NCBI RefSeq assembly: GCF_000004075.3
Contig: NC_026655.2
Coordinates: 1,116,001-1,180,000 of the forward strand
Reading direction: 5' to 3'
Length of the DNA stretch: 64,000 bases
Source: Cucumis sativus
Lineage: Eukaryota; Streptophyta; Magnoliopsida; Cucurbitales; Cucurbitaceae
Shown here one piece after another: positions 39,882 through 52,707 of this stretch; position 1 is the first letter of the stretch; each line of letters begins with the position of its first letter. A model generated the notes under the pieces. That model ran no database searches and was not told the DNA's origin. It worked only from the letters and a program-made list of their open reading frames with translations. The translations under genes were made by a program, and so were the position numbers.

Positions 39882-42800
39882 TTATAAGTGTAACCACTGA
39901 CCACAATAACCAGATGAGCTACATGATCGCCTTCTACAAGTAGTTGAATCGACTCCGCATTCTTCATCACTGAAACACTTGTGATCTGCTCGAGCATCAA
40001 GGATGTGGCAAGCACTCTCTATTTGTTGGCCACCATCTCCTGCTGTGTTCAGTGAGGTGGCTGGGCAGACTTGTAAAGACATTGCGCTCAACCTTCTTGA
40101 TGAATTTTCACCCTATAGAAATAAAATGCACTTCATCCACACTAATTCATTTCACATTTTTTTCAGCCTAAGAAGATATAGGAGATTGCACCGTACTACT
40201 TGTGTAAAAGAACACGTGAGCTCAAGTAGCAAATGTAGCCAAAATGCTTTAGTAAATTCAAGATCGGTGAACTAAGCTTGAACTAAGCTTAAAAACGATA
40301 CTTCTACCAATTTTGTTTTTGTTTTATTGGTTTTCAAAATTCAATAGAAACTAAGAAAAGTACTTAGAAACTTATTTTTGTTTTTAAAAGTTGGGTAAGG
40401 ATATAAATGGTTAACTAGGAACTATGAAAACCTTGAAAAATAAATAATGCCAAAGAATCAAATAGTTATCCAACTAAGCCTAAAATTTTTAAATATTTAT
40501 TTCAAATATGTTCTTCATTAAATATTTCCACTCAATTGGACATATTTTTAACAGTGGCTAGCTGTTATGGAAGGGTAAGTATGTAAAGACTGGGTAGTGG
40601 GAGAAATACGTACCTTGATAGATGTCCCGTTAGTCAGGCCATAGACCTCTGGAAGTCTTTCGTGCCAAGAACTTAAAACTGGCAGGGGGTGACCCTCCGT
40701 AGTGAAAATGTAATTTTGATCAACCAAAAATGAGTCGTCAAATAAAAGATATAAATATTTGCACCTATAGAAAGAGGAAGACGATACTTTGGTGTGATGA
40801 ACAAGCTGGTTTTATAGAGAACAGAATCGGAGGGAGAGAAAGAGAGAGAGAGTTCATACGTTTCAGAGAGGAAAAAACTATGTTGATGATCTTCCAACTG
40901 CATAGTTGTAACATCTCTAACACTTGCAAATCCTCCTTCAACTTTAGTGTGTGAAATAAGGGACTTTATGATTGATTCACCCACTTCAAAGTACCAGGGA
41001 TCTACAAGACCAAAAGCAATAGTTTATTGAGGAATAGGATGGATGATTGCTAGAAGCAGACAATGAGATAAACCATTATATAAGATCCGTTTGGACTGCC
41101 ATACGGAATGAATACAAAATTCAAGTTTAATAATCAGAATATCAGTTTGGCCAAGAAGCAATGTGAATCCCTGAGATATTCTATGTAAAAAGAATACAAG
41201 AAGTTTGGCCACCATAAATCGAAGAAATATCTTATGTCCTAGTGTTAGGCTCAGATGCGCTTTATAAATTATAACTAGTAGTTGGAAAAGATAAGGAAAA
41301 TAGCATTCCAAGAATACTACAATACAGCAGAGCTTCAAACTTTTTGTCAACATGAGATAAAATAATCATAATATACAGAACGGGGAAGTTTTTGAAAAAT
41401 AAAACCTTTGGTTGCTTGATATAAGTAAAAAGTTGACTCTGCCAATTCTGGACGGAGAGGATAATACTTTTCTGTAGGATGCAGCATTTGACGGTCAAGT
41501 AAATACCTGGACAATTTTAAATCCCAGAGTTCAGATTTAATCGTTTTCATGGAAAATACACAAGCTCCAATAGAGAAACAAGATAATAAACAAAAGAAAA
41601 TAAGATAGAACAGCAAAAATTCTGTCTTCTGGTCAAATCATGGGATAGTTTAAATAGACAGATCTGCGAGGAGTATACCTTTCCGGTAGAACTCCATACT
41701 TCTCCCATACATAAAAGAACTCACGATGTGATGAATTAGCTGCCGGAATATCCCCAACAAGAACCTATTAACAGTGAGTCAAAACAGTCATATTTGAGTA
41801 AATTAACATTTCCTAAACTTAAAAGGGTTATAGCAACTAGCCTGTAGGCCAGGCCAAAATGCTTGAAGGCTTGTAAGCTGCCAATAGGTTGCTCTCCCCG
41901 TCCTCATATCGGCCTCATGATACCTACATTACCAAATAATTTCAAACAGCCCCCCAACTTAAGATAATATATTTTTGTATACTACCCTTTCAAAAGGGAC
42001 TAAGTGGAGGATAGGGAATGTATGGATGCTTTTTTAAAATTTTGTTCCTAAAGAACATTTTCAAAAACTGTTTTAGCTGTCATTGTTGAAAAATCTATTT
42101 GGAGAAAAAAAGTTCGCGTTGAAAATTGTTTTGTTAAGTATAAGAACAGTTAAAAATGCACTACCATGGACCATGTCTGAAATATTTCTGCACAGCAAGG
42201 TAAGCAGCGTGAAACATTCTCCAGAACTCTTCTTTCCCAAAAAGAACATGCGCCTTCAATAGATACTCATAGAATGAGTCAACCCCTTGAAGAAACCACA
42301 AGAATCAAACATCAGAATTGTGGTTTTTTAGTCTTTCAATATATAATTAAGTATAATTCTAACCCAGCAAGCTCAATTCCATAAAACAGATTTTCTTCCT
42401 CATGGACGTTGAGTTAATATTACAAGAGTATAAAGCACCCTATAAAAAATGGGTGACAATTATTAAATAAGAAAAAAGGGTAACAGTAAAGATATGCTAA
42501 TATCTACCGAAATGTGTAAGAATCTGTATTTCAGCAACAGAGGTGACATACCAGCTCCAATTCCAGAAGAGAACTCAATCCATTCACCTGTTTCCACATC
42601 CAATGTAGTTCCAAGTAAATTCAATGAACTGCGCATGCTCCACAACTTACGAAGAGCACGCAAAGCAGCATGTTCAAACCTGGGGTCACCAGTCAATCGT
42701 GATAATGCTCCCATTTCAAGAATTAAAGAACCTATATCCAGATAAAAGTTGATTCAATTCAGACCATAAATCTTGAACGTATACTTATCTCAGCCATAAA

Positions 42801-45521
42801 AGATAAAACCTCACCACACCCCGAAGTACTTGTTTCAGTAGTCTCATCCTCCATTACTCCATGCTGCCCACAGAATTTTGGATTGACGCGGAGTCATATA
42901 CTCCTCTTTAGAGGAAGGAAAGGGGAACATGACCCAAAAAAACCATATTCATATATTCTAAAACTGAAAAGAAAACTTCTGAAATTATCTAAGGAACTCC
43001 TATGTACCAGGGATACAGGGAGCATAAACTGCATCAAGAATATCATTCACATAGCCCAGATTTAAGCTCAATTTTAGAATATTTAACACCCCCACCCCAC
43101 TCTTATCCAAGAAAAAAAAACCACAGAGAAGAAGCAGATGAGAAATAAAGCAAAGTAAGATCTGGCTTATTGAATGCAAAATGTGTTCAGTACACCTACG
43201 GAGATTCACTTATTATTGTTGTAATCATTTAGGAACCCATACCAAGAATATTGTTCAATATGCAAACAGCATAAACAAATTAATAATTAAGCATCAGAGA
43301 CATCTCAATATCTCAACAACCACAAGATTAGCTTGATAAAAGAAAACAGGCCAGTGAATGCAAAATCCCATAAAGATCATATAGCAAAAGTATGATATAT
43401 CATAGTATTTTTAATCTATAAAACTTTGACATAAGCAGATGATAGGTAATACCTTGAGGTTAATCCAAGCATATGGCAACCCTGTGGGGGTATTAAATGC
43501 AGGTAGGAAGCGGTTCCCTAAGTCTTCAGCCAAAACTAATAGTTGATTCTTATAACTTTGTCTAGCCAAACGATTTGTGGAATCAGTTGCAAGAACATGG
43601 GCAGAAACAAGTCCTCCAAGAACTCGTATGTTGCACTACAAAATTGTTGACAAGAGTTAGGCATGTATTGCTACTTCAGACACGACAGCTTAGCTCTTTT
43701 TTAGGACAAAACACATTTGAACTCTAGAGATGCAACTTGCCAACCAACCAACCACATTCATCTTTTTAGCAATTAGGGATACATAAGGACTCGGATACCT
43801 CAAATAGATTTATCCGTGCATCAACATCAAAATGCAAATTTTCAGAAAGCCAAAGCACGGCCTTTTGAAATTCAGTGTTGTTACCTAAAATTACAAGACT
43901 GAAAAAGAAAAAGGTCATACATTATGAAACTGATAACTAAACAACCATAAATTCAGGCAGTATATCAATTCATACCTAGACAATGATTCAATTAATGTAA
44001 GAGCAGATCCAGTATAATTTTGTGGCAAGTGTTCCAGCTGAAATTGGAAGAATAATAAAGTTAATGCATTCCCTGCAACCAACCACTCTACAGCTATATT
44101 AACAACATAATTATTACCTTAAGATTACCCAGCTCACTGAGGGAGTTAGTGAAGGTCTTCGTAAGAGGTTTTAGCTCATCATTCTGAAAGAAATAGGCTA
44201 GTCAATAGATTTCTACATTATCAGAGATTCAGAGCACACTAATCTGCAACTGAGAGCACTTACTGGAAATGCATATGTCATATAGTTGTCATACGCATGG
44301 TAGAACCTAAAAGCATACAAAATAAGCCAACTGTTAGATACTTTGTGAACTAGTAATGTGGGGATCATCTAAGTTAATATGACAAAACTATGCAAGAACA
44401 ATGTTGCATACTAAAACAAGATTATGCAACTCACCAATAATAAGGATTAAGACACAGTAACTAGAGGTCAAAATAATACACTTAACGTCACTCGGAAAGA
44501 AGTTCAACAAATCTAATCGTAGTTCCCCTGAAGACCTAGACCGAATAAGATCGATGTAGTAGTTATTTGATCCCATATTACTGTGACTTATTTTCCCACA
44601 TAAGAAGTAGATAAAACTCAGGGGCTTGTGTAACATACTCTTTTGAAAACAAAACTGAATCTAAGAATTCTACGGTGGTGTGAGCTCGGCTTGACTACAG
44701 CAATTTCAAACTAGAATATAGATACTGGGAGGGTCAATAAATATTACAGATAATTAAACGATAAATGCAACACAAATGATTTGAACTTAGAGTATCCTCG
44801 ATAAGAAGAAAAAAACATATCGACATATTCTGAATATCTATGTTTGAATTCACAAAACAAACTATGGTCGTAATTCAGAAGGGAAAAAAAAATCCTATAA
44901 AAAGAACCTGCAATATAACACTTGTTCCAGAACTAAGATAAAGTAAATCCTACAGCATACAAAATTGTAATCGAAAACGCTTTAACGTCAATTAAGCCTT
45001 CCATATGTTATTGCGTTAGATATTTCGAAGAGCCAACACTTGATCCAAGCAACAATTCAAACAAGACATAAAAGCCCACAGCAATATCACTCTACAGCCT
45101 CCATGTTCCAGAAAAAAAAAATGGCTAAGCACAGATAACAATGATCAGCCTCAGATAATCCACATAGCGAAAATTCTCCAGAAATGACAAAATCAGACTT
45201 CATAGTTATAATCTTCAAAGAACTGAACAAATTATCTCCTATATCACACCAAACACTAGAGTTGCTCAACACTACCGATCCGCATAAAGAAAACGAAACC
45301 AGAACCGAATCCAATTGGCCGAAAGGAAAAACAAGACTACCGAAATTAAACTAAAAGCGGCAATGAGGAATATGAAGATAAGAGTCTTACATCCGGCGGG
45401 CTTTCTCCCTCATACGCATTCTCTTGGAAGTCAAGTAGCTGCTGGAGCTGGAAGGATTGAAGAGAGTGAAGAAGATGATGAAGAGTAGGAGAATCCATGC
45501 GAAAGACCGGCGAGACAACAT
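39882..45521 (-). CDS. MNS5: EDEM-like GH47 alpha-mannosidase I (MNS5 type)
   Basis: Fifteen exons on the minus strand (45391-45521, 44264-44306, 44118-44183, 43976-44037, 43799-43898, 43453-43635, 42815-42863, 42552-42731, 42165-42285, 41842-41923, 41679-41764, 41406-41506, 40860-41001, 40614-40764, 39882-40112) total 1728 nt and encode 575 residues. A signal peptide starts 'MLSRRSFAWILLLFIIFFTL'. GH47 landmarks are 'FYHAYDNYMTYAFPNDELKP', 'GIGAGVDSFYEYLLK', 'PLRPELAEST' (E388, predicted catalytic), 'FFLSETCKYLYLLFDD' and 'FTTEGHPLPV' (T471, calcium-binding position). The Cys-rich tail ends 'SCSSSGYCGQWLHL'. EDEM proteins trim mannose from misfolded ER glycoproteins, marking them for degradation. 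The length is close to Arabidopsis MNS5 (about 574); the choice of MNS5 over MNS4 rests on this and is less certain than the family. Intron 10 is GC-AG; the rest are GT-AG. Confidence 0.92.
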
Positions 45522-47524
45522 GTATGGAAGTAGTGTATGGAGGGGATAAGAATTCCGGGAAGAAGAAACGAATCGAATCGAATGGAATCAATGGCGCTTG
45601 GGGATCTGAACCGAATCTTGACTCAAATCAAAGACGCCCATGGAAACTTTGTTGTTGTTGTGTATTGAATCATTGAATAATTTGGTTATTAATTTCCCAA
45701 AAGAGATGAGTGCGAAAAAACAAATCTTCCAATTAAACATAAATATAATATGATGATAATAATAAGATAGGAGTATATATATTCATTCATTCCTTTTAAA
45801 TTGCATTTCTTCAAACTTGATGGGTAATTTGGGAAAGACTTTTATAATTAGTCATTTCACAAATATAACAAATCAACAAAATATTTATATAAATAATGTT
45901 GTAGACGAAAAAAAACAATTCATGATTAACTATGTCCAACGAAAAAAAGACGATGAAACAAAAAATATAGAAGAAAAAAAAAGATGTCAGAGGATAATAG
46001 ATAAAAACAATAATAATAAAGGGCAAACTCATAATTTTTTAGATGGTAAATTTAATAGACTTTTTCATTTTCTTATGAGCATCGTGAAATAATTTGATCG
46101 TATCAAAGTTAACCGTTATATATATTATCTTGGATAGGTGGCCTTGTTCCATTTACAAATCTAAATATTAGATAGTTGCAAATTTAATAATTAAATTCAA
46201 AATAATTAACTATAAGCAACGTTTTAAAACATTTGTAAATATAGCAAAATTTGTCAAATTTTATCAATGATAAAAGTCTATCACTAATAGACTATGTTGT
46301 AAATATTTGTCTATCACCAATAGACCATAGGAGTCTATCAACGATACAAATCAATCCGTGATAGTTTTGCTATATTTATAACTTTTAAAATGTAAATTAT
46401 ATTTCTCAAATGACCATTCATTACAATTATCTTTAAATATTTTGTTTATATTTTTTTAGAACACCTCTTTAATTAAATAATTTATTTATAAATTTGATTC
46501 TATTGGTTATATTGAAATAACTTAATAAGTTGTAATAAAATAGAGTGATCGCTCTCGAACTCAAATAATTTTATACACTGTCTCAACAAATATTTGAATT
46601 TTTGTACATTCTCGTTGAAGCATATCTTCTTAGTTTTTATGTTGTACTTTATGTGTGTAAGATGCATATAGTGCAACATTACATGACGTGAATTTAAACA
46701 TTTGATATTTTAATTGATAGATTATGATTTTTATGTTAAGAAAACAACTATAATTTTTATCCCAACAAATCAATGCCATGTAACGTTGCATGCCATAAAA
46801 ATGTATAAAAAAAAATCAAACAAGAGGATAGGTAATACAATTGTGATTTTATCCTATTAGAATATAAAATATAGTAAAGATTATTCTATTTCAAAACAAC
46901 CTTTAAAAAGTTAATCAATTAATATCCACCTATACACAAATATGTATAGAGTGCTTTTAACTTAAATTACATAGGTTACACGATAGCATTGCGTATATTC
47001 ATAAAAACTAAATAGTAAATATGAATTTGATTTTGAAATTTTGAAATATATAAATTAAAATTTCAAATTCGAAATTAAGATATATATACTTCAACAAAAA
47101 TTTAAAAAGTTAAAATCTACTCCTTCCTAACAAAATATATAGTAAATCAAAACAAATATTAGAAAATGAGTAATTTGTTTCACTAATTACTACACACCAC
47201 TAATTACCATTCCATAAACCTTTCCCCATCCAACCACTTGTCATCTTTTACACAAAATAATCCATAGTAATTGCTTTGATTCAGTCATCAATGGAAGTTC
47301 GAGGACATCACCATTTTCCGCCATTACCAATCTCCTACAACTTCTCCCATCCACAACCCCACCTCCATTTCCCACCCTTTTTCATCCCCCCCCATCTCCA
47401 TCTTCCCCAATCCGTCATTGTCTTACTTCTCATTCCTTCTGATCATCAAACACTCCACAAACCTTTTCTCCACTGTTCCGGCACCGAGGAAGCAGGTTTT
47501 CCACCACCTCCTTCCTCTTCCGCC
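45522..47524. other. Mannosidase promoter, AT-rich spacer and peroxidase leader
   Basis: 45522-45700 is the upstream region of the mannosidase gene. 45750-47200 is AT-rich and contains the MITE-like repeat 46222-46392. From an ATG at 47291 to 47524 the sequence is open in frame with the peroxidase and rich in Pro, His and Phe codons. This is probably a pyrimidine-rich leader rather than part of the protein. Confidence 0.5.
46222..46392. mobile_element. MITE-like dispersed repeat with inverted ends
   Basis: About 170 bp. The left end has 'catttgtaaatatagcaaaa' (46230-46249) and the right end has 'ttttgctatatttataac' followed by 'ttttaaaatg', an imperfect inverted match. Between them lie palindrome-prone 'tctatcactaatagac', 'tctatcaccaatagac' and 'gagtctatcaacgata' units. 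Related but diverged pieces occur near 8195-8350, 10025-10210, 38861-38940 and 50980-51085. Confidence 0.6.
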
Positions 47525-48520
47525 ATGGCTTCCTTTCCTCCTCCCGCTTCCCTTTTCGTAATTATCCTCTTCGCCGTTCCCTTCTTAGTTGAATCCCAGC
47601 TTTCTCTTGACTATTACCAGAAAACTTGCCCCGATTTTGCTAAGATCGTCCATGAAACCGTCTCTAAGAAGCTTGCTACTAGCCCAACCGCCGCCGCCGC
47701 CACCATGCGTCTCTTGAGCAACGATTGCTTAGTGGGAGGCTGTGATGGCTCTCTTCTCATTGCCTCAAACGCCTTCAACCACGCCGAACGCGATGCGGAA
47801 ATCAACCTCTCTCTTCCAGGAGACGCATTCGATGTCGTCGCTCGAACGAAGGTCACTTTAGAGCTTTCCTGCCCAGGGATCGTCTCTTGCTCCGACGTAT
47901 TAGCACAAGCGACTCGCGATCTCATCGCGATTACAGGCGGACCGTCGTACAATGTTCCATTAGGGCGAGAAGATAGTTTGGTATCAAAATCATCCGAAGT
48001 AGAAGGAAACATTCCGAAGATGAATCAAACAATTGACGAGTTGATCAAACTATACACAGCGAAAGGATTCACAATTCAAGAAATGGTAGCGTTATACGGT
48101 GGAAGAACAATCGGATTCTCAAATTGCAAGGAGTTCGGAGACCGAATCTTCAAATTCAGTAAATCAACACCAACAGATCCAGAGATCCATCCGAAGTTCG
48201 CAGAGGCTTTGAAGAAGAGCTGTGAAGGATATGAGAAGAATCCAGGAATGTCAGCGTACAGCGACGTCGTAACGCCGGGGAAATTCGACAATGTGTACTT
48301 CCAGAATCTGTTGAAAGGACTGGGATTATCGGCGTCGGAACATGCGATGGTGAAGGACGCAAGGACGAGGAAATTTGTGGAGATGTACGCCGGAAACCAA
48401 GCGTTGTTCTTCAAGGATTTCAGTAGCGCCATGGAGAAGTTGAGTGTTCGTGAAGTGAAAACTGGTGGGAAAGGAGAAGTGAGGAGGAAATGCGATGTGT
48501 TCAATTCAATTCAAACTTGA
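47525..48520 (+). CDS. Class III peroxidase homologue lacking both catalytic histidines
   Basis: A single exon of 331 residues, the intronless type related to Arabidopsis PER31/41/63/65. The chosen start is the ATG in 'gccatgg', giving the signal peptide 'MASFPPPASLFVIILFAVPF' with likely cleavage before 'QLSLDYYQKTCPDF'. All eight cysteines remain (C35, C68, C73, C116, C122, C201, C233, C323), as do Arg62 and most distal Ca2+ ligands (D67, G72, D74, S76). The distal 'FFHDC' reads 'LSNDC', so the acid-base His is Asn66. The proximal 'GGHTIGFSHC' reads 'GGRTIGFSNC', so the haem-ligand His is Arg194. Normal peroxidase catalysis is therefore unlikely. The frame is fully open with good family identity, which argues for a retained secreted or cell-wall pseudo-enzyme over a simple pseudogene. 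Confidence 0.92.
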   Translation: MASFPPPASLFVIILFAVPFLVESQLSLDYYQKTCPDFAKIVHETVSKKLATSPTAAAATMRLLSNDCLVGGCDGSLLIASNAFNHAERDAEINLSLPGDAFDVVARTKVTLELSCPGIVSCSDVLAQATRDLIAITGGPSYNVPLGREDSLVSKSSEVEGNIPKMNQTIDELIKLYTAKGFTIQEMVALYGGRTIGFSNCKEFGDRIFKFSKSTPTDPEIHPKFAEALKKSCEGYEKNPGMSAYSDVVTPGKFDNVYFQNLLKGLGLSASEHAMVKDARTRKFVEMYAGNQALFFKDFSSAMEKLSVREVKTGGKGEVRRKCDVFNSIQT

Positions 48521-51500
48521 AATAAAACGTCAACAAGTTTTTCCAAATTGTAACGGCGTCGTTTTGGGACATCATAAATAATTTACTTAATGCCGTGATT
48601 TAAAGGAGGAATTTTCTGACCTCTCTTTTTTGTAAAATTGAATTGGAAAAAAGTGAGTTAGAGTTTATTGATGGAGTGCAATTGTATTTGACACCATGAA
48701 TTATTATTTGGTGTTTTTCTTCTTTTTTTTTCGAGCATGAAATTATAATATGCCCTCTCGTACTTATATTTCAATTTATTTATGTTCCTTTCTCTAGTAA
48801 ATTGTAATAAAGTTTGTTTTTTGAGTTTTTTTAAGAAAAAAATTGACAAATTATTTACACATAAAATTATTACATTTAATTTTTTATGAAGAATAAATAT
48901 TATGTTAAATGTTATATTTTTCTTTATTTTTTGTTTTTGTAATGACAATTTGATAATTAGAAGCTTTGATTCAGAGTTCTTTATTTTTTTTGTTAAGAAA
49001 TCAACATATTTGATAATTGTTTCCTATTTTGTTTTTATTATTCCTTATTTTATACATTATTTTTATTATTTCATTCTTTTATATATTAATTTTGCTGTTA
49101 TCTCCTTTACATTTTTTTCCTTGGCCACGAGTTGTTCTAGTTGGAGGCGACCGAAGTTGGGTGGCAACGAGGGTCAAATGTAGTAGCCAACAAAAAAGTA
49201 AGTAAAGAAAAGGATATAAATGATAAACAAAAAAATAATGATCAAATAAGTTATCATATCAAATATAACATTGTTTTTAATTCTTAAAACATAAGAAACG
49301 TAGAACAAGAAATATGAAATATAAAACAAAACATTATCAAACGAACACTTATTTTATTTCGTTTTTAATTGTATATAATCTATTTAGTTACAAAACAAAG
49401 ATCTATTTAACTATAAAATTATCTAATAGTCTTTATTTACTTGAATGGTTGATAAGAAATAAGAATAGTAGATCTAAGTGTCTACTAATAATAAATAAAA
49501 AAAATACAAAGGTGGTTATTGAATTGTTGTAAAGTTGTGAGCCTCATGCATAAAGTTTATGAACTCTTTTAGGTCAACCACTCAAAAGCACCCAACCTCT
49601 TCTAAATCTGGTCCTCTAAATTCAAACAAATTTGGAAATTTATTTTAGATAAAGCATTTAACAAAAAATAATAAATCAAACACATACTTAAATGTTTTCT
49701 CTCCCAACAAAAATAAAAAATAAAATAGTTATCAAATTAATAACGATTGAGAGTTGATGTTATTAGTATATTACTCAATAAACTATGCTCTATTCAAATT
49801 CTAATAGAATAGAAAATGTGATGTAAAAAAAATAATCATGAAAAATAAGAGAAATATGAATTCCCAACTCCATCCAATTTAATTTCTGTCATTTTTTAAA
49901 ACAAGAAAAAAGAACAAAACCTATTTTTCTATCATAATTAGATTAGATATAAGTGTAATTGAAATTTAATATTATCTCAATAAAAAAGAAAGAAAAAAGA
50001 AAAGGAATTTATTTGTGTGCATGCCCAGTCAATAAATCATTCATCCTTGTGTGGTAAAAATGATTGCACCCACTTTGTGAGTTGTCTCATTTTGCCTTTA
50101 TATATATATATACAAAATGCAAAAATACATATATGACAACCCATGTGACATACATTTCAATTATACTAAACATTGAAAAAAGTAATTTCAACTAGTTCTT
50201 ACCAAAAAAAAAAACTTCAATAATTTTAGTTCAAAGTAAGAAAAAAGAAACTAAGTGTGACATCATTTGTATAGATTGATGTCACAAGTAATATATATAA
50301 ATTGATTGTGCGGACGATATCGATAAATAATCATAATTATTGTGAAAATCTTTTAGTTGAAAAAAGTAACTATATAAATATCGAAAAACGTTTTCTATTT
50401 TTCATATATTATTTCTCACATCAATTTTTATACTTTATAATAACAAAAATGATTAAAAAAAAATCAAAATATAACATACGTTAAAGAGGACGAACATAGT
50501 AGGTTAAAAAAAAGTACCCTATATTGACCTTTTAAATGCTAAAAAAATATTTTAAAATGAAAGAAAAATTAAACACTTGAATATTTGCTATAATAAAAAA
50601 TAGAAAATAGAAAATAGAAAACAATTAAAAATTATATATATTGTCACATAATATTTATAGCGAGTTGGAATACTCACAAATAAAAATAAAATAGGAATAG
50701 AAAGAGGGAGAGAGCTTTGTGGAATTGTGTAGGGAGGAACATTATAATTTGCAATGCAAAAAGTATAGAATTGCTTGTGCCATTTCTAGAGGACAAGAAT
50801 AAATTGCTCACTACAATCTATATTTTGGTGGGTCCCTATTTGTTTTTCATTTTTCTCCCTCAAATCATATTTATCTAAATATACAACCATCTAATTCAAT
50901 TTTATTATTGTTATATACTTTTTTAAAGAAAATTATTAAAATGGAAATATTGAAAAAAACAATAAAGTGTAATATTTTTAAAAATAACAAAATAAATTAA
51001 AATATTTACGAGTATAATAATTTTTTGGCTTTTATCAATATCGTCGACAAAAATATATTAGTATTTATCAATATATATTATTAATAGAATTTGAAAATTA
51101 TACAATATGTTCGGATGTTCCATGACGATATTTGCAAGCTTGACGCGTTTGAATTAGAGTTTCAAATGAATATTGACAAACCAAAACGAATAAAAAAATA
51201 CTACCCTACTACCAATAAATATATTTTGGAGATATCTTCTGTCCATTATGTGATTGTGTTAGTGTCACTCTTGACTAAATTCATAAGTCGACTTTGATTG
51301 TTTTAAACAAAAAGACGTATATTACACGTTGTCGTATCAAATAACTGAAACTAATAGTTGTCACACATTTATGGTATTTCTATGTAATATGTATAATTGT
51401 CATTTTTCTTAGTAGAGGAGAAACGACAAATATTTGAAACTCTAATGGATGAGTTGTATTCACTACACACAAATGAAATTGTACCCGAATTAATATATTT

Positions 51501-52522
51501 GTATAAGATATTGGGTGGTTTAATAATTTAAATTAACATAGAAAGTTCACAAATTTGACTCAATTTAACGAATTAAACACATAGTCAACTATATACAATT
51601 TTACAAAATTTGACCTTCTATTACACTCACCCACTTGTTTTCAACAATAAAAAGTAAAATTCTTAATGAAAATAAAACTATAAATTTACTCACACACACC
51701 AAAATCTAATATATTACTAACTAAAATGCATCATCACCACATTTATTTTAACATTAAGATTCAAATAAATTTATTTGTTTTTATAATAAACATAAATTTG
51801 TACCATCAATTTTAAAATTTGAAGTTTAGTCATTATTACATGAACGAAGTAAATGACAAAGTTTGTTTGTATTATTGTTATTATTAGTTAGTATATTGTG
51901 GAGTTTATTCAATTTCAGTCTATATATTATGATCAACTCTATCTTAATTGTGGTCAATCATAAATAGATTCTAAAATTTTGAGAAATTTTATTATTTAAA
52001 ATAAATTATAGGGTATTTGTCAAGAAAAATTACATAAGATGACATAAACATTTAGAGAAAAAAAATATGACACAATTTTTTTTGCATATTGTAAATATGA
52101 TAAATAATTAGTGATATTTATCAGACAACTGTCTAAGGTTATAAGAGGGTTATCCATGATTACATTTACTACATTTTTGCTATTTTTGTCAACATCTCAA
52201 AATTAAACTATTTCTAATATATAATCAAAAATTAAAAAATGTGTTTGATAAAATTTGCTATATCTGTTTAAATAGTTTCAAATTTTACTATTTTTGAAAT
52301 TTTGAAGTAAATTATGTTAAAATTCATGTAAACATTTTATAAGACGTAAACAACAATCTAACAAACTCACAGATTATAACATATAAAAAAATGAAACCTA
52401 TAGTAGTTTATTTAAGTAAAAGAAAATGATTTTTCTGACAATATGACACCAGGAGTGGACTGTTTCTTAGAGCATGAAAATTAAAATTGTAATGAAATAA
52501 TAAAAAGCCATTTCCCTCGTCG
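48521..52522. other. AT-rich intergenic region
   Basis: About 4 kb with no supportable gene; open frames are below 100 codons and consist largely of Phe/Ile/Lys/Asn. A short GC-richer patch at about 49117-49185 ('ggaggcgaccgaagttgggt') stands out from its surroundings and may be a remnant of something. 50925-51090 has a weak copy of the 46222-46392 repeat. Confidence 0.5.
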
Positions 52523-52534
52523 TTGACCAGTCAA
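52523..52534. promoter_or_regulatory. Inverted W-box pair upstream of the U-box gene
   Basis: 'ttgaccagtcaa' is TTGACC followed by GTCAA, two WRKY-type W-box cores in inverted orientation, 174 bp upstream of the ATG. WRKY control would fit a stress-related PUB gene, but this is motif matching only. Confidence 0.45.
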
Positions 52535-52707
52535 CCCACAAAAACCAAACCCACAGCAGTACAATGCCCTAAAGCACGCACCTCAGCTCACATCAGCTCT
52601 CCCTTCTCCATTCTCCATTCTTCATTCTCTTCTTCTCTCTCTTTTTCTTCACTAACACAATTCTCTGTACAATTGAATTCCTCTCCTCAACTTTGATTTC
52701 TGTATGT

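Noticed and set aside
45346-45591. Open frame starting 'MIPFDSIRFF' as the mannosidase N-terminus
   Set aside because: It is out of frame with exon 2. The neighbouring frame starting at 45521 gives a proper signal peptide and joins in phase through a GTAAGA donor.
47614-48504. Long antisense open frames (132 and 142 codons) under the peroxidase
   Set aside because: They are shadows of the GC-richer peroxidase coding strand and have no recognisable protein features.
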